Assembly: GCF_000949455.1 (NCBI RefSeq) | Contig: NZ_JXXK01000004.1 | Span: 62,001-126,000, forward strand | Direction of reading: 5' to 3' | Origin: Ruthenibacterium lactatiformans | Lineage (GTDB): Bacteria; Bacillota; Clostridia; Oscillospirales; Ruminococcaceae | Length of the DNA stretch: 64,000 nt | In this document: positions 41,833-51,022 of the stretch, in pieces | How positions within the stretch are numbered: position 1 is the stretch's first letter | Layout: every line of letters begins with the position of its first letter | The notes under the pieces: model-generated | Told to the model about the DNA's origin: nothing | The model's database searches: none | Seen by the model: the letters and a program-made list of their open reading frames with translations, nothing else | Position numbers and translations under genes: made by a program

Positions 41833-43040
41833 AAATTCTCACCGTCCTGTACGTCTTTTTCCAGCATCGCCTTCGGCCCCACCTTGGCGTTTTCACCGAT
41901 GGTGACACCTTCGCCCACAACGGCGACGCCCCATTTGGATTTATCCTCCACATTTTCGGGCCGTGCGCCCACGACGGCGCCCTTTTTAATGGTGACGTTT
42001 TCGGCGATGATGGAATAATACACCTCGGCGCCCTCTTCTACGACAGCGCCGGGCATCAGGATGGTGGATTCCACCATGGCGTCCTTTTCCACACGGGCCC
42101 CTGCAAACAGAACGCTGTTTGCAACGGTGCCTTCCACCGAGCAGCCCTCGGTGAGCATCGCATTGTCAACCAGCGCGCCGGTGCCGATGTAGTGGCCCGG
42201 ACGGCCGGAGGTACGGGAATAGATTTTCCATTCCGGGTCCCATACATCCAGCGGAACATTGGGGTCCAACAGGTCCATATTGGCTTCCCACAGGCTGTCG
42301 ATGGTGCCCACGTCCTTCCAGTAGCCCTCAAAGGGGTACGCAACCATACGCTGCTGGTCCGCCAGCATATTGGGAATGATGTTTTTGCCGAAATCATTGG
42401 AGGATGTTTTATCGGCTTCGTCCTCGGTCAGATATTTGCGCAGCTTCTCCCAGGTAAAGATATAGATACCCATGGAAGCAAGATTGGATTTCGGCTCCTT
42501 CGGCTTCTCCTCGAACTTGGTGATGACGTTGTTCTCGTCCGCCGTCATGATGCCGAAGCGAGACGCCTCCTCCCAGGGCACCTCCAGCACGGCGATGGTA
42601 CAGTCGGCATTGCTGTCCTTGTGGAATTCCAGCATCTTGCCGTAATCCATTTTATAGATATGGTCGCCCGACAGGATGAGCACGTACTCGGGGTCGTAGC
42701 GTTCAATGAAGTTGATGTTCTGGTAAATGGCGTTGGCAGTGCCCTTGTACCAGTCGGAACCAGTGGCCGTCTGATAAGGCGGCAGCACATGTACGCCGCC
42801 GTACAGGCGGTCCAGGTCCCATGGCTGTCCGTTGCCGATGTACTCGTTGAGCAGCAGCGGCTGGTACTGCGTCAGGATACCGACTGTGTCGATGCCGGAA
42901 TTGACGCAGTTGGAGAGCGGGAAATCAATGATGCGGTACTTGCCGCCGAACGGAACGGCGGGCTTTGCCAGCTTTTTGGTGAGGGCGTACAACCGTGAGC
43001 CCTGACCGCCAGCCAGCAGCATGGCGATGCATTCTTTCAT
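41826..43040 (-). CDS. glgC: Glucose-1-phosphate adenylyltransferase, catalytic subunit
   Basis: Makes ADP-glucose, the committed step of glycogen synthesis, 404 aa. The N-terminal AMLLAGGQGSRLYALTK is the pyrophosphorylase signature; PAVPFGGKYRIIDF and LSGDHIYKMDYGKML are conserved in catalytic subunits. The C-terminal beta-helix repeats include NSVLFAGARVEKDA. It follows glgB by 95 bases and overlaps glgD. Confidence 0.97.
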   Translation of the reverse strand: MKECIAMLLAGGQGSRLYALTKKLAKPAVPFGGKYRIIDFPLSNCVNSGIDTVGILTQYQPLLLNEYIGNGQPWDLDRLYGGVHVLPPYQTATGSDWYKGTANAIYQNINFIERYDPEYVLILSGDHIYKMDYGKMLEFHKDSNADCTIAVLEVPWEEASRFGIMTADENNVITKFEEKPKEPKSNLASMGIYIFTWEKLRKYLTEDEADKTSSNDFGKNIIPNMLADQQRMVAYPFEGYWKDVGTIDSLWEANMDLLDPNVPLDVWDPEWKIYSRTSGRPGHYIGTGALVDNAMLTEGCSVEGTVANSVLFAGARVEKDAMVESTILMPGAVVEEGAEVYYSIIAENVTIKKGAVVGARPENVEDKSKWGVAVVGEGVTIGENAKVGPKAMLEKDVQDGENLW

Positions 43041-43135
43041 GTTTTTCTCCCCTTGCCGGCGCCGGGAACGCGGCGCCCGATTTTATGTTGGCTCCCCGCC
43101 GCGCTGGGCGCGCCGGGAACAAAAGGCGGGAACGC

Positions 43136-45151
43136 CTATGCGTCCTTCGCCTGTTTGCCGGTGGTTTTGCGCGCCGCGGTTTTTCTTGCGGGCTTCGCCC
43201 TTGCGCCACGGGCGGCGGCTTTTTTCGGCGCCGGCCCGTCCGCTTTTGCGGGCTTTGCCGCCGGCGTACGCAGAATGACGGCGCTCATGGGCGGCACGCG
43301 CAGCGAGATGCTGTAATCAAAGCCGTGCATGGGCTGCTTCTTCGCGCGCACCGGCGCGTTGTGCTGTCCCGTGCCGCCGAATTCCTCCGCGTCGGAATTG
43401 ATCAGCTCTGCATACTGCCCCGCGCGGGGCACGCCGAATTTATAGTCCGGGCGCAGCACGGGCGCAAAGTTGCACACCGCGATGACCTCGCCGCCTTTTT
43501 TATCCCGTCGCAGGAATACCACGACGTTTTGGGACGAATCGTCCGGGACGATCCACTGGAAGCCCTCCCAGGAGAAGTCCTCTTCCCACAGCGCAGGGGT
43601 TTCCTGATACAGATGATTCAGCCTGCGCACATATTCCTGCATCTGTGCGTGACGGTCGTAGCCCAGCAGCATCCAGTCCAGCTGCTGGTTCTCATTCCAT
43701 TCGATGAACTGGGCAAATTCCTGTCCCATGAACAGCAGTTTTTTGCCGGGGTGCGTCATCATATAGCCATAAAATGCGCGCAGCCCCGCAAACTTCTGCT
43801 CGTAGTCGCCCGGCATTTTGTTGATGAGGCTGCATTTGCCATGCACCACCTCGTCGTGGCTGATGGGCAGCACGAAATGTTCGCTGAACGCGTAGAAAAA
43901 GCTGAACGTCACCTTATTGTGGTTGCCTGCGCGGAACAGCGGGTCCGTGCTCATATAGCTGAGCATGTCGTTCATCCAGCCCATGTTCCACTTGAAGTTG
44001 AAGCCCAGGCCTCCCTCACTGGCGGGATGGGACACCAGCGGCCACGCGGTGCTCTCCTCCGCGATGAGCAGCGCGCCGGGTTTACGTTCCAGCACGGCGG
44101 TGTTCAGCTTCTGCAAAAAAGCAACGGCCTCCAGGTTCTTGTTGTCGCCGTTGACGTTTGGCTGCCATTCGCCGTCGCGCCGGTTGTAATCCAGGTACAG
44201 CATGCTGGCCACGGCATCTACACGCAGGCCGTCGATGTGATACTCCGTCAGCCAGAACAGCGCGTTGGAGATCAAAAAGCTCTGTACCTCGGGCCGGGCG
44301 TAATCGAACACCATCGTGCCCCATTCCTTGTGCTCGGCGCGCAGCGGGTTCTGATCCTCATAACAGTTGGTGCCGTCGAACTGGTACAGCCCGAATTGGT
44401 CTTTCGGGAAGTGGGCGGGTACCCAGTCCATAATGACGCCGATGCCGGCCCGATGGCATTCATCCACAAATGCCTTGAAATCCGCCGGCGTGCCGTAGCG
44501 GCTGGTGGGGGCGAAATAGCCCGTCACCTGATAGCCCCAGCTCCCGTCGAAAGGATATTCCATCAGGGGCATCAGCTCCACGTGGGTATAGCCCATGTCC
44601 GTCAGGTAGGGAACAAGCTCCCGCGCAAGCGCCCGATAGTCAAAGGGGTTCCCGTCCGGATAGGTCCGCCAACTGCCCGCGTGCATCTCATAAATGTTCA
44701 TGGGACGGTCCAGAGGGTCCCGTGCGGCAGCGCGCTTCTGCCATGCGTCATCCGTCCAGTTGTAGCAATCCTCCAGCGCGTACACCTTGCTGCAGTTCGC
44801 GGGGCGTGTTTCCGCATGGAAGGCGTACGGGTCTGCTTTGAATACCAGCTCGTCCGCCGGTGTAGTGACGCAGTATTTGTAGATATCAAACTGCCGAATG
44901 CCGGGGACGAAACGCTCCCAGATGCCTCCCTGGGGATCGATATTTTTCATCGGAGTGGCCGAGGGGATCCAGCTGTTGAAATCCCCCACCACGGAGACGG
45001 CCTTGGCGCGCGGCGCCCAAACACGGAACATCACGCCTTCGGTCTCGCCCACGTTCTCAAAATGCGCGCCGAAAAAACGCTGGCTCTCGAAGTTATTCCC
45101 CTGCTTGAATAAGTACACCGGTACATCAGCAGGCGATGCTTTCTGTTTCAT
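43136..45151 (-). CDS. glgB: 1,4-alpha-glucan branching enzyme with basic tail
   Basis: GH13 branching enzyme, 671 aa, introducing alpha-1,6 branches into glycogen. A CBM48 domain (about 20-120) and the catalytic barrel follow: GLRVDAVASMLYLDY (Asp nucleophile), LLIAEESTAW (Glu acid) and ISHDEVVHGK (second Asp). The last 41 residues form a Lys/Ala/Pro-rich tail not part of the GH13 fold (AAARGARAKPARKTAARKTT within it). ATG at 45151 is preferred to ATG at 45160 because GGGAGG is 9 bases before it but directly abuts the earlier ATG. First gene of the glg operon. Confidence 0.95.
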   Translation of the reverse strand: MKQKASPADVPVYLFKQGNNFESQRFFGAHFENVGETEGVMFRVWAPRAKAVSVVGDFNSWIPSATPMKNIDPQGGIWERFVPGIRQFDIYKYCVTTPADELVFKADPYAFHAETRPANCSKVYALEDCYNWTDDAWQKRAAARDPLDRPMNIYEMHAGSWRTYPDGNPFDYRALARELVPYLTDMGYTHVELMPLMEYPFDGSWGYQVTGYFAPTSRYGTPADFKAFVDECHRAGIGVIMDWVPAHFPKDQFGLYQFDGTNCYEDQNPLRAEHKEWGTMVFDYARPEVQSFLISNALFWLTEYHIDGLRVDAVASMLYLDYNRRDGEWQPNVNGDNKNLEAVAFLQKLNTAVLERKPGALLIAEESTAWPLVSHPASEGGLGFNFKWNMGWMNDMLSYMSTDPLFRAGNHNKVTFSFFYAFSEHFVLPISHDEVVHGKCSLINKMPGDYEQKFAGLRAFYGYMMTHPGKKLLFMGQEFAQFIEWNENQQLDWMLLGYDRHAQMQEYVRRLNHLYQETPALWEEDFSWEGFQWIVPDDSSQNVVVFLRRDKKGGEVIAVCNFAPVLRPDYKFGVPRAGQYAELINSDAEEFGGTGQHNAPVRAKKQPMHGFDYSISLRVPPMSAVILRTPAAKPAKADGPAPKKAAARGARAKPARKTAARKTTGKQAKDA

Positions 45152-45295
45152 TTTGAACATCCTCCCTCTCTCCGGGCGCGGGCTGGGCCGCGCCGCCGCA
45201 GCAGGGCGTTGTCCCCGCAGGCGGCACATAAGGCGCCGGCCCTTCCGGCTAAAGCACGAATGAAATGTGCAGCGCCACAGCTTTTATTACCTATA

Positions 45296-45324
45296 ATAAT
45301 ACCTATTTCTTCCACAGTTTTCAA
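45296..45324 (-). promoter_or_regulatory. Promoter of glgBCDA operon
   Basis: On the minus strand TTGAAA (45324-45319), 17 bases, TATTAT (45301-45296), giving a leader of about 135 bases. The rest of the 45152-45491 spacer is AT-rich without a gene. Confidence 0.65.
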
Positions 45325-45491
45325 GGCTTTTCTGGTACAATTATGCAACGTCACGCCAAAAATAGCATCTATCTTTATCTATTTTGTACAAAAAAATTGT
45401 AAAACCCGCAAAGTCGCTCAAATTCTTTTCCGTTTCCTGTTATTTTTGCACAAAGGACCAGGCGTTTCTTTTATTCCCCCTGCGGCATTGC

Positions 45492-45532
45492 AAAAAAGAA
45501 AACCGCCGCCCGCATATTATGCAGGCAGCGGC
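45492..45532 (-). terminator. Terminator of corA-like gene
   Basis: On the minus strand CGCCGCTGCCTGCAT pairs imperfectly with ATGCGGGCGGCGG, then TTTTCTTTTTT. Confidence 0.85.
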
Positions 45533-45558
45533 GTGTATTGTACATCGAAATATGTCGG

Positions 45559-46494
45559 TCACAGCCACTTTTTCCGCACCATGACCACGACGGCCACGGC
45601 GGTGCAAAGGGCAGCGATACCAATGATGGCGAAAAAGCCGTAGGGCGAGCTTTCAAATGGAACGGGCACATTGGAACCCCAAAGGCCGAAAATGATGGAC
45701 GGGATGGTAAGAATGATGGTAACGGCTGCCAGCACCTTCATTACGATGTTCAGGTTGTTGGAGATAACGGAGGCGAACGCGTCCATGGTGCCGGACAAAA
45801 TGTCACGGTAGATATTACTCATCTCGATGGCCTGCTTATTCTCAATGATAACGTCCTCCAGCAGCTCGGTATCATCGGGATAATCCTTCACAAAATCCAT
45901 GCGCAGCAGCTTTTCCAGCACGATCTCGTTCCCCTTGAGGGAGGTGGAAAAGTACACTAGGCTCTTTTCCAGCCCCAGCATCTGGATCAGTTCCTTGTTC
46001 TTCATCGAAAGATGGAGTTCGTTTTCCACACGGCTGCTGGCCTTATCCACCTCGCGCAGATAGAACAGGAACAGCGTGGCGTTGCGGTACAAGAGCTGCA
46101 GCGTCATGCGGTTTTTCTTTTTGGTGGAAAAATTCTTCACCGGGCTTTCGCTGAAGGCCCGCGCCAGGGCGCTTTCCTTCAGGCATACGGTGATGATGTT
46201 CTCCTCGGTGAGGATGATGCCGAACGGCAGCGTGGAATACACAAAGCCGCGGCCCTGCTGGGCCTCGACGGTGGGCGTATCCACCAGCACGAGCATATGG
46301 CCGTCCTCAAAGTCGATGCGGCTGCGTTCTTCCTCGTCGAGCGCGGCGCGCACGAGGTCCGGCTCGACGCACAGCTTGGCACACACGGTTGCCACTTCTT
46401 CCTCGGTGGGCGCGCACAGATGCACCCACGCGCCGGGCACGATCTGCTCCAGCTCGCGCAGCTTGCCATCGTCGGTAAGATAAATCGAAATCAT
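45559..46494 (-). CDS. CorA-family divalent metal transporter
   Basis: A 311-aa CorA-type channel, presumably for Mg2+ or related cations. It has a large N-terminal cytoplasmic domain rich in Glu/Asp, a long helix (about 150-240) and two C-terminal helices (about 250-275 and 285-305). The universal GMN selectivity motif before the last helix is replaced by GLWGSNVPVP, i.e. GSN, at about 45661-45700. This may alter ion preference. It is monocistronic with its own terminator and a gene-free upstream leader. Confidence 0.9.
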   Translation of the reverse strand: MISIYLTDDGKLRELEQIVPGAWVHLCAPTEEEVATVCAKLCVEPDLVRAALDEEERSRIDFEDGHMLVLVDTPTVEAQQGRGFVYSTLPFGIILTEENIITVCLKESALARAFSESPVKNFSTKKKNRMTLQLLYRNATLFLFYLREVDKASSRVENELHLSMKNKELIQMLGLEKSLVYFSTSLKGNEIVLEKLLRMDFVKDYPDDTELLEDVIIENKQAIEMSNIYRDILSGTMDAFASVISNNLNIVMKVLAAVTIILTIPSIIFGLWGSNVPVPFESSPYGFFAIIGIAALCTAVAVVVMVRKKWL

Positions 46495-46866
46495 ACAATA
46501 TCCCTGCTTTCCGCGCCGAAACGCACAGCCGCAGAGATCAGAAAACGGCGGTGCGCGAAGCGCTGTTCAATTTTTGCGGGCATGATCGCCCTCGAGGATC
46601 GCCCTCCACGCACTGTCACTCCCTTTTTGTGTCAGCTTTTGCGGTTCCGCCGCAGAAAAAGCCCCCGCGCGTCCAAGGATTCTTCGGTTCACGAAGTCCC
46701 CGCCGAGCAGGAGCTTTACTATTATTAGTTTATGCCCTGAGAGGGCGTTTTGTCAAGGTTTTGCGGCGTTTTCCTGCAGCCGGGGCCAAACGGCGGTTTC
46801 GACCGTCCGCATCCGGCTTGCACAAAATTTAATTGCTCTTTTCGGTTATTTTGTCGTTTTCCCGGC
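46495..46866. other. Gene-free spacer between corA-like gene and feoA
   Basis: About 370 bases without a credible frame. It must carry the corA promoter; several GC stems are present (for example the GCTCCTGC/GCGGGGGC region with a T5 tail at about 46652-46700), which could be a leader structure, but it does not match a riboswitch I can name. Confidence 0.4.
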
Positions 46867-46922
46867 TTGACATCCCCGCGCCGCGCGTGTATTCTTATAG
46901 CAGAGAGTTAGCTCAGGCTAAC
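46867..46922 (+). promoter_or_regulatory. feo promoter with overlapping dyad operator
   Basis: TTGACA (46867-46872), 17 bases, TATTCT (46890-46895). At the expected start site lies GTTAGC-TCAG-GCTAAC (46907-46922), a perfect 6-bp inverted repeat. Its TTAGC/GCTAA halves resemble DtxR-type metal-regulator boxes, fitting iron-repressed feoAB; the regulator is not in the window. Confidence 0.65.
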
Positions 46923-46954
46923 ATTTTGCATTTGGAGCAATGGGGGAAACGGAT

Positions 46955-47194
46955 ATGACGCTGGACAAACTGCCCGTCGGGCAGACGCGGCGCATTGCTG
47001 CCGTGGGCGGACAGGGCGCGCTGCGCCGCCGCCTGCTGGACATGGGCCTCACGCCGAAAACACAGGTGACCGTGCAGAAGGTAGCCCCAATGGGCGACCC
47101 CATCGAGCTGCGCCTGCGCGGCTATGAGCTTACGCTGCGCCTGGACGACGCGCGGGAAATTGCGCTGGAAGCGCCGGACGGGGAGGCGGAATAA
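46955..47194 (+). CDS. feoA: Ferrous iron transport protein A
   Basis: An SH3-fold cytoplasmic partner of FeoB, 79 aa (MTLDKLPVGQTRRIAAVGG, LLDMGLTPKTQVTV, ELRLRGYELTLR). ATG at 46955 follows GGGGGAAACGGAT. An ATG at 46940 is in frame but only two bases from its GGAG. It overlaps feoB by one base. Confidence 0.93.
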   Translation: MTLDKLPVGQTRRIAAVGGQGALRRRLLDMGLTPKTQVTVQKVAPMGDPIELRLRGYELTLRLDDAREIALEAPDGEAE

Positions 47195-49269
47195 TGGTAT
47201 TTGCACTCGCCGGCAACCAGAACTGCGGCAAGACGACGCTGTTCAACCAGCTCACGGGCTCCAACCAGCATGTGGGCAACTTTCCGGGCGTCACAGTGGA
47301 CAAAAAAGAGGGCGTCATCCGCGGACATAATACCTGCGAACACCGCCACGGTCCCCGCAGCTGGGGCCATCCCAAAACGCCGGCTCCCGCTGTGTGCGAG
47401 ATGGCCACCGTGGTGGACCTGCCCGGCATCTACTCCCTTTCACCGTACACCAGCGAGGAGATCGTCACCCGGGATTTTCTCATCAAGGAAAAGCCGGATG
47501 GTATCATCAACATCGTGGACGCCACCAACATCGAGCGCAACCTTTACCTCTCCATGCAGCTCATCGAGCTGAACCTTCCCATGGTCATCGCGCTGAACAT
47601 GATGGATGAAATGCGCGCCAACGGCAACACTGTGGACGTAAACAAGCTGGAGGAGGAGCTGGGCGTACCCGTGGTTCCCATCTCCGCCGCGAAAAACGAG
47701 GGCATCGACGAGCTGATCGAGCACGCGCTGCGCGCCGCACAGCTGAAAATGCTGCCCAAGCGGCAGGATTTCTGTTCGGGCGCGGTGCACCGCTGCATCC
47801 ATTCGCTGGCGCACATCGTGGAGGACCACGCCGAGGCCGCAGGCGTGCCCATGCGCTTTGCCGCCACAAAACTGGTGGAGGGCGACAAGCCCATGATGGA
47901 CATGCTGCGCCTTTCGGAAAATGAGGTGGAGCTCATCGGCCACACCGTCGCGGAAATGGAAGCCGAGCTCGGCACCGACCGCGAAGCCGCGCTGGCCGAT
48001 ATGCGCTATGCGTTCATTGAAAAGCTGTGCGCCCAGACCGTGGTGAAAAAGGGAGAAAGCAAGGAGCATCTGCGCAGCATGCGGCTGGACCGCGTGCTGA
48101 CGGGCAAATACACGGCCATCCCCATTTTTCTGGGCATCATGTTTCTGATCTTCTGGCTGACGTTCGGCGTCATCGGCACCTGGCTGAGCGACCTGCTCTC
48201 GCTGGGCATCGATGCTGTGACGTCTCTTGTGGACCGCGGGCTCACCGCTTACGGCATCAACCCCGTGGTGCACAGCCTCATCATCGACGGCGTGTTTGCG
48301 GGCGTGGGCAGCGTGCTCAGCTTCCTGCCCATTATCGTAACATTGTTTTTCTTCCTTTCCATTCTGGAAGATTCCGGCTACATGGCGCGCGTGGCTTTTG
48401 TTATGGACAAGCTGCTGCGCAAGATCGGCCTTTCCGGGCGCAGCTTTGTGCCCATGCTCATCGGGTTCGGGTGCAGCGTTCCGGCCATCATGGCCACGCG
48501 CACGCTTTCCAGCGACCGGGACCGGAAAATGACCATCCTGCTGACGCCCTTCATGAGCTGTTCCGCCAAGCTGCCCATCTATGCGGTGTTCACGGCGGCG
48601 TTCTTCCCCCAAAACGGCGCTCTGGTGATGATTCTGCTGTATGTGATGGGCATGGTCATCGGGGTGCTGATCGGCCTTTTGATGAAAAATACGATGTACC
48701 GCGGCAATCCGGTGCCCTTTGTGATGGAGCTGCCCAACTATCGTCTTCCCAGCCCCAAAAGTGTGGGGCTGCTGCTGTGGGACAAGGCCAAAGACTTTCT
48801 CACCCGCGCGTTCACGGTCATTTTCGTGGCCACCATCATCATCTGGTTTTTGCAGTCCTTCGACATCCGTCTCAACGTGGTGGCGGACAGCTCCGCCAGT
48901 ATGCTGGCGGGCATCGGCAGGGTCATTGCGCCCATATTCGCGCCGCTGGGCTTTACCGACTGGCGCGCCTCTACAGCGCTCATTACGGGCTTTTCCGCAA
49001 AGGAGGCAGTCGTCAGCACCATGGCCGTGCTGACGGGCACCACGGTCTCCACCCTGGGCGAGGCACTGGGCGCCATTTTCTCGCCGCTGGCAGCGTTCAG
49101 CTTTTTGACGTTCACGCTGCTGTACTCGCCCTGTGTGGCGGCCATCGCCGCAGTCAAACGGGAAATGCGCTCCGGCTGGGGCGCGGCGTGCGTGGCGCTG
49201 TTCCAGTGTGCGGTGGCCTGGGTGTGCGCTTGCCTGGTGTACCAGATTGGCAGCCTGTTCCTCCGCTGA
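47194..49269 (+). CDS. feoB: Ferrous iron transporter B with Cys/His insert
   Basis: Fe2+ uptake permease with an N-terminal G domain, 691 aa. G motifs: GNQNCGKTT (7-15), DLPG (75-78) and NMMD near 134-137. Nucleoside-gate segments SGRSFVPMLIGFGCSVPAIM and a second GFSAKEAVVSTM region confirm FeoB. Between switch I and G3 there is an insertion of about 26 residues (44-69) containing His 45, 50, 52, 59 and Cys 48, 68, not usual in FeoB. ATG overlaps the feoA stop. Eight or more membrane helices follow residue 290. Confidence 0.95.
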   Translation: MVFALAGNQNCGKTTLFNQLTGSNQHVGNFPGVTVDKKEGVIRGHNTCEHRHGPRSWGHPKTPAPAVCEMATVVDLPGIYSLSPYTSEEIVTRDFLIKEKPDGIINIVDATNIERNLYLSMQLIELNLPMVIALNMMDEMRANGNTVDVNKLEEELGVPVVPISAAKNEGIDELIEHALRAAQLKMLPKRQDFCSGAVHRCIHSLAHIVEDHAEAAGVPMRFAATKLVEGDKPMMDMLRLSENEVELIGHTVAEMEAELGTDREAALADMRYAFIEKLCAQTVVKKGESKEHLRSMRLDRVLTGKYTAIPIFLGIMFLIFWLTFGVIGTWLSDLLSLGIDAVTSLVDRGLTAYGINPVVHSLIIDGVFAGVGSVLSFLPIIVTLFFFLSILEDSGYMARVAFVMDKLLRKIGLSGRSFVPMLIGFGCSVPAIMATRTLSSDRDRKMTILLTPFMSCSAKLPIYAVFTAAFFPQNGALVMILLYVMGMVIGVLIGLLMKNTMYRGNPVPFVMELPNYRLPSPKSVGLLLWDKAKDFLTRAFTVIFVATIIIWFLQSFDIRLNVVADSSASMLAGIGRVIAPIFAPLGFTDWRASTALITGFSAKEAVVSTMAVLTGTTVSTLGEALGAIFSPLAAFSFLTFTLLYSPCVAAIAAVKREMRSGWGAACVALFQCAVAWVCACLVYQIGSLFLR

Positions 49270-49306
49270 TACATGTATCTCCGTTTCAACAGAAAGGTAT
49301 TTTAGG

Positions 49307-49453
49307 ATGGATCTTCTCGATTGGGCGCTGCTTGCGCTGGTGGCGCTGGCTTTTGGGCTGGCGTTGTACAAAACCATCGACAACAAACGCAGGGGAAAGA
49401 GCTGCGGCGGCAATTGTTCCGCTTGCGGTGCGGCCTGCTCCCGGCGGAAATAA
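49307..49453 (+). CDS. FeoB-associated Cys-rich membrane protein
   Basis: A 48-aa protein: one membrane helix (about 5-22) and a basic Cys-rich tail, KSCGGNCSACGAACS. This small protein sits behind feoB in many Firmicutes and probably assists iron transfer. ATG at 49307 after AGAAAGG; it lies 37 bases beyond feoB. Confidence 0.88.
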   Translation: MDLLDWALLALVALAFGLALYKTIDNKRRGKSCGGNCSACGAACSRRK

Positions 49454-49477
49454 AGCCGCCGCAGATACCCGTATGCA

Positions 49478-49513
49478 AAAGGTCCGTGAAGGCAACCGCC
49501 TTCACGGACCTTT
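49478..49513. terminator. Bidirectional terminator of feo operon
   Basis: AAAGGTCCGTGAAGGC-AACC-complement, flanked by A and T runs; it lies between the feo genes and the convergent flavoprotein. Confidence 0.9.
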
Positions 49514-49544
49514 CCGTTTGTTTTCCGCAGAGGCCCGACAGGCA

Positions 49545-50807
49545 CTACCGCTGCGCGCCGTCCGGCCCCATGGCCCGTCCCTGCGCGGGCATCCCCTGCA
49601 TATAAGAGTGCATGGCCTCGGCCACCCGCTTGGAGTATGCCACAGCCTGCACCACCGTCTTTGCGCCCAGCACCACATCGCCGCTGGCAAACACGCCGGG
49701 CCGCGTGGTGTGGCCCTCTTCATCGGTCACCAGCAGGCCGCGCCGGTCGGTGTCGATTCCCTTCGTAGTGCTGACGATGCGGTTGCGCGGGCCCTGGCTG
49801 ATGGATACGATCACACTGTCCGCCGGGTACAGCTTCTCCGTGCCCGGTGCCTCGATGAATTCGCCGTTCTCATCCTCGCGTACATCGACGAAGATCACGC
49901 CCTCGTCCGTGATCTCCACAGGCGCTTTGCAATATTCAAAATTCACGCCCTCCAGCGTGGCGTAGCTGAACTCATGCTGGCTGGCGGCCACCTCCGGCGT
50001 GCGGGAAAAGCAGGTGAGCTGCCGCACGCCCTTGCGCAGCGCGGTGCGCGCCACATCCATGGCCGCATTGCCCGCGCCGATGACGATGACACGCTCCCCC
50101 AGGCGGAAACTGTCCGGATTGTTGAGGTAATTGATTGCAAAATGCACATGGCCCAGCGTCTCGCCCTTAATGTGCAGCGCGCGGGGCTGCCATACGCCCG
50201 TGCCGATAAAAATGGCGCGGTAGCCGTCACGGAACAGATCATCGATGCCGATGGCGCTGCCGATGGTGGTGTTGGGCCGCACACGGATTCCCTTTCGGAT
50301 GAGATGGCGGTCCTCGAAATCGTCCAGCACGGTCTTAGGCAGGCGGAAATCCGGAATACCGTAGCGCAGCACGCCGCCAATCTTATCCTTGCCTTCAAAA
50401 ATGGTCACCTGATAGCCGTACCGCGCCAGGATGACCGCGATGGTCAGCCCCGCGGGACCGGAGCCTACGATGGCCACCCGCATGCCGTTGGATGGCGCGG
50501 GGCCTTTTACCATCTTGGTGCTGTACGTGCTGGAAATGTAATTCTCAATGGCGGAAAAATGCACGGGCGCTCCCTTTTTGCCCAGCACACAGTGGCCCTC
50601 GCACTGGTTTTCATGGTTGCACACCAGGCTGCACACAGTGGTGAGGGGGTTATTTTCAAACAGGGTGCGCCCTGCCTCGTCCAGCCTGCCCTCCTGCAGC
50701 ATCGTGATGATCTGCGGGATGGGCGTATGGATGGGGCACCCTTTCTGGCACTGGGGCGCCTTACAGTGCAAACAGCGGTTGGCTTCGTCCAGCACATGGA
50801 TCGACAT
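49545..50807 (-). CDS. GltD-like NAD(P)-dependent flavoprotein
   Basis: A 420-aa protein of the glutamate synthase small-subunit family. The N-terminal DPYD-type Fe-S domain has CLHCKAPQCQKGCP and CSLVCNHENQCEGHC; then VAIVGSGPAGLTIAVILA (FAD), VIVIGAGNAAMDVARTAL (NADPH) and a closing GVFASGDVVLGAKTVVQA. No GltA-type large subunit is adjacent, so it may work in an electron-transfer pair or with a different amidotransferase. ATG at 50807 follows AAGGAGAAA. Confidence 0.9.
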   Translation of the reverse strand: MSIHVLDEANRCLHCKAPQCQKGCPIHTPIPQIITMLQEGRLDEAGRTLFENNPLTTVCSLVCNHENQCEGHCVLGKKGAPVHFSAIENYISSTYSTKMVKGPAPSNGMRVAIVGSGPAGLTIAVILARYGYQVTIFEGKDKIGGVLRYGIPDFRLPKTVLDDFEDRHLIRKGIRVRPNTTIGSAIGIDDLFRDGYRAIFIGTGVWQPRALHIKGETLGHVHFAINYLNNPDSFRLGERVIVIGAGNAAMDVARTALRKGVRQLTCFSRTPEVAASQHEFSYATLEGVNFEYCKAPVEITDEGVIFVDVREDENGEFIEAPGTEKLYPADSVIVSISQGPRNRIVSTTKGIDTDRRGLLVTDEEGHTTRPGVFASGDVVLGAKTVVQAVAYSKRVAEAMHSYMQGMPAQGRAMGPDGAQR

Positions 50808-51022
50808 GGCGTTTCTCCTTTTCCTCTCAAACTTGTGAAATGTTTATCAGATATTGATATTTGCTTCACATTATGGATTTTTCGCTCATTTTCTATTGTA
50901 CTGAAAAAAGCCGCAGATGCAAGCCAAATGTTGCGTTTCTGCACGTTCTCTTTACAAATCTGCCCAGCAGCGGCGGTAATTTTTGGCTCACGCATCCCGC
51001 AAAGGCTCACTCTCCACGTTCC

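Noticed and set aside
46495..46760. Riboswitch in the corA-like leader
   Set aside because: GC stems and a T5 tail exist but the pairings are weak and match no class I can name.
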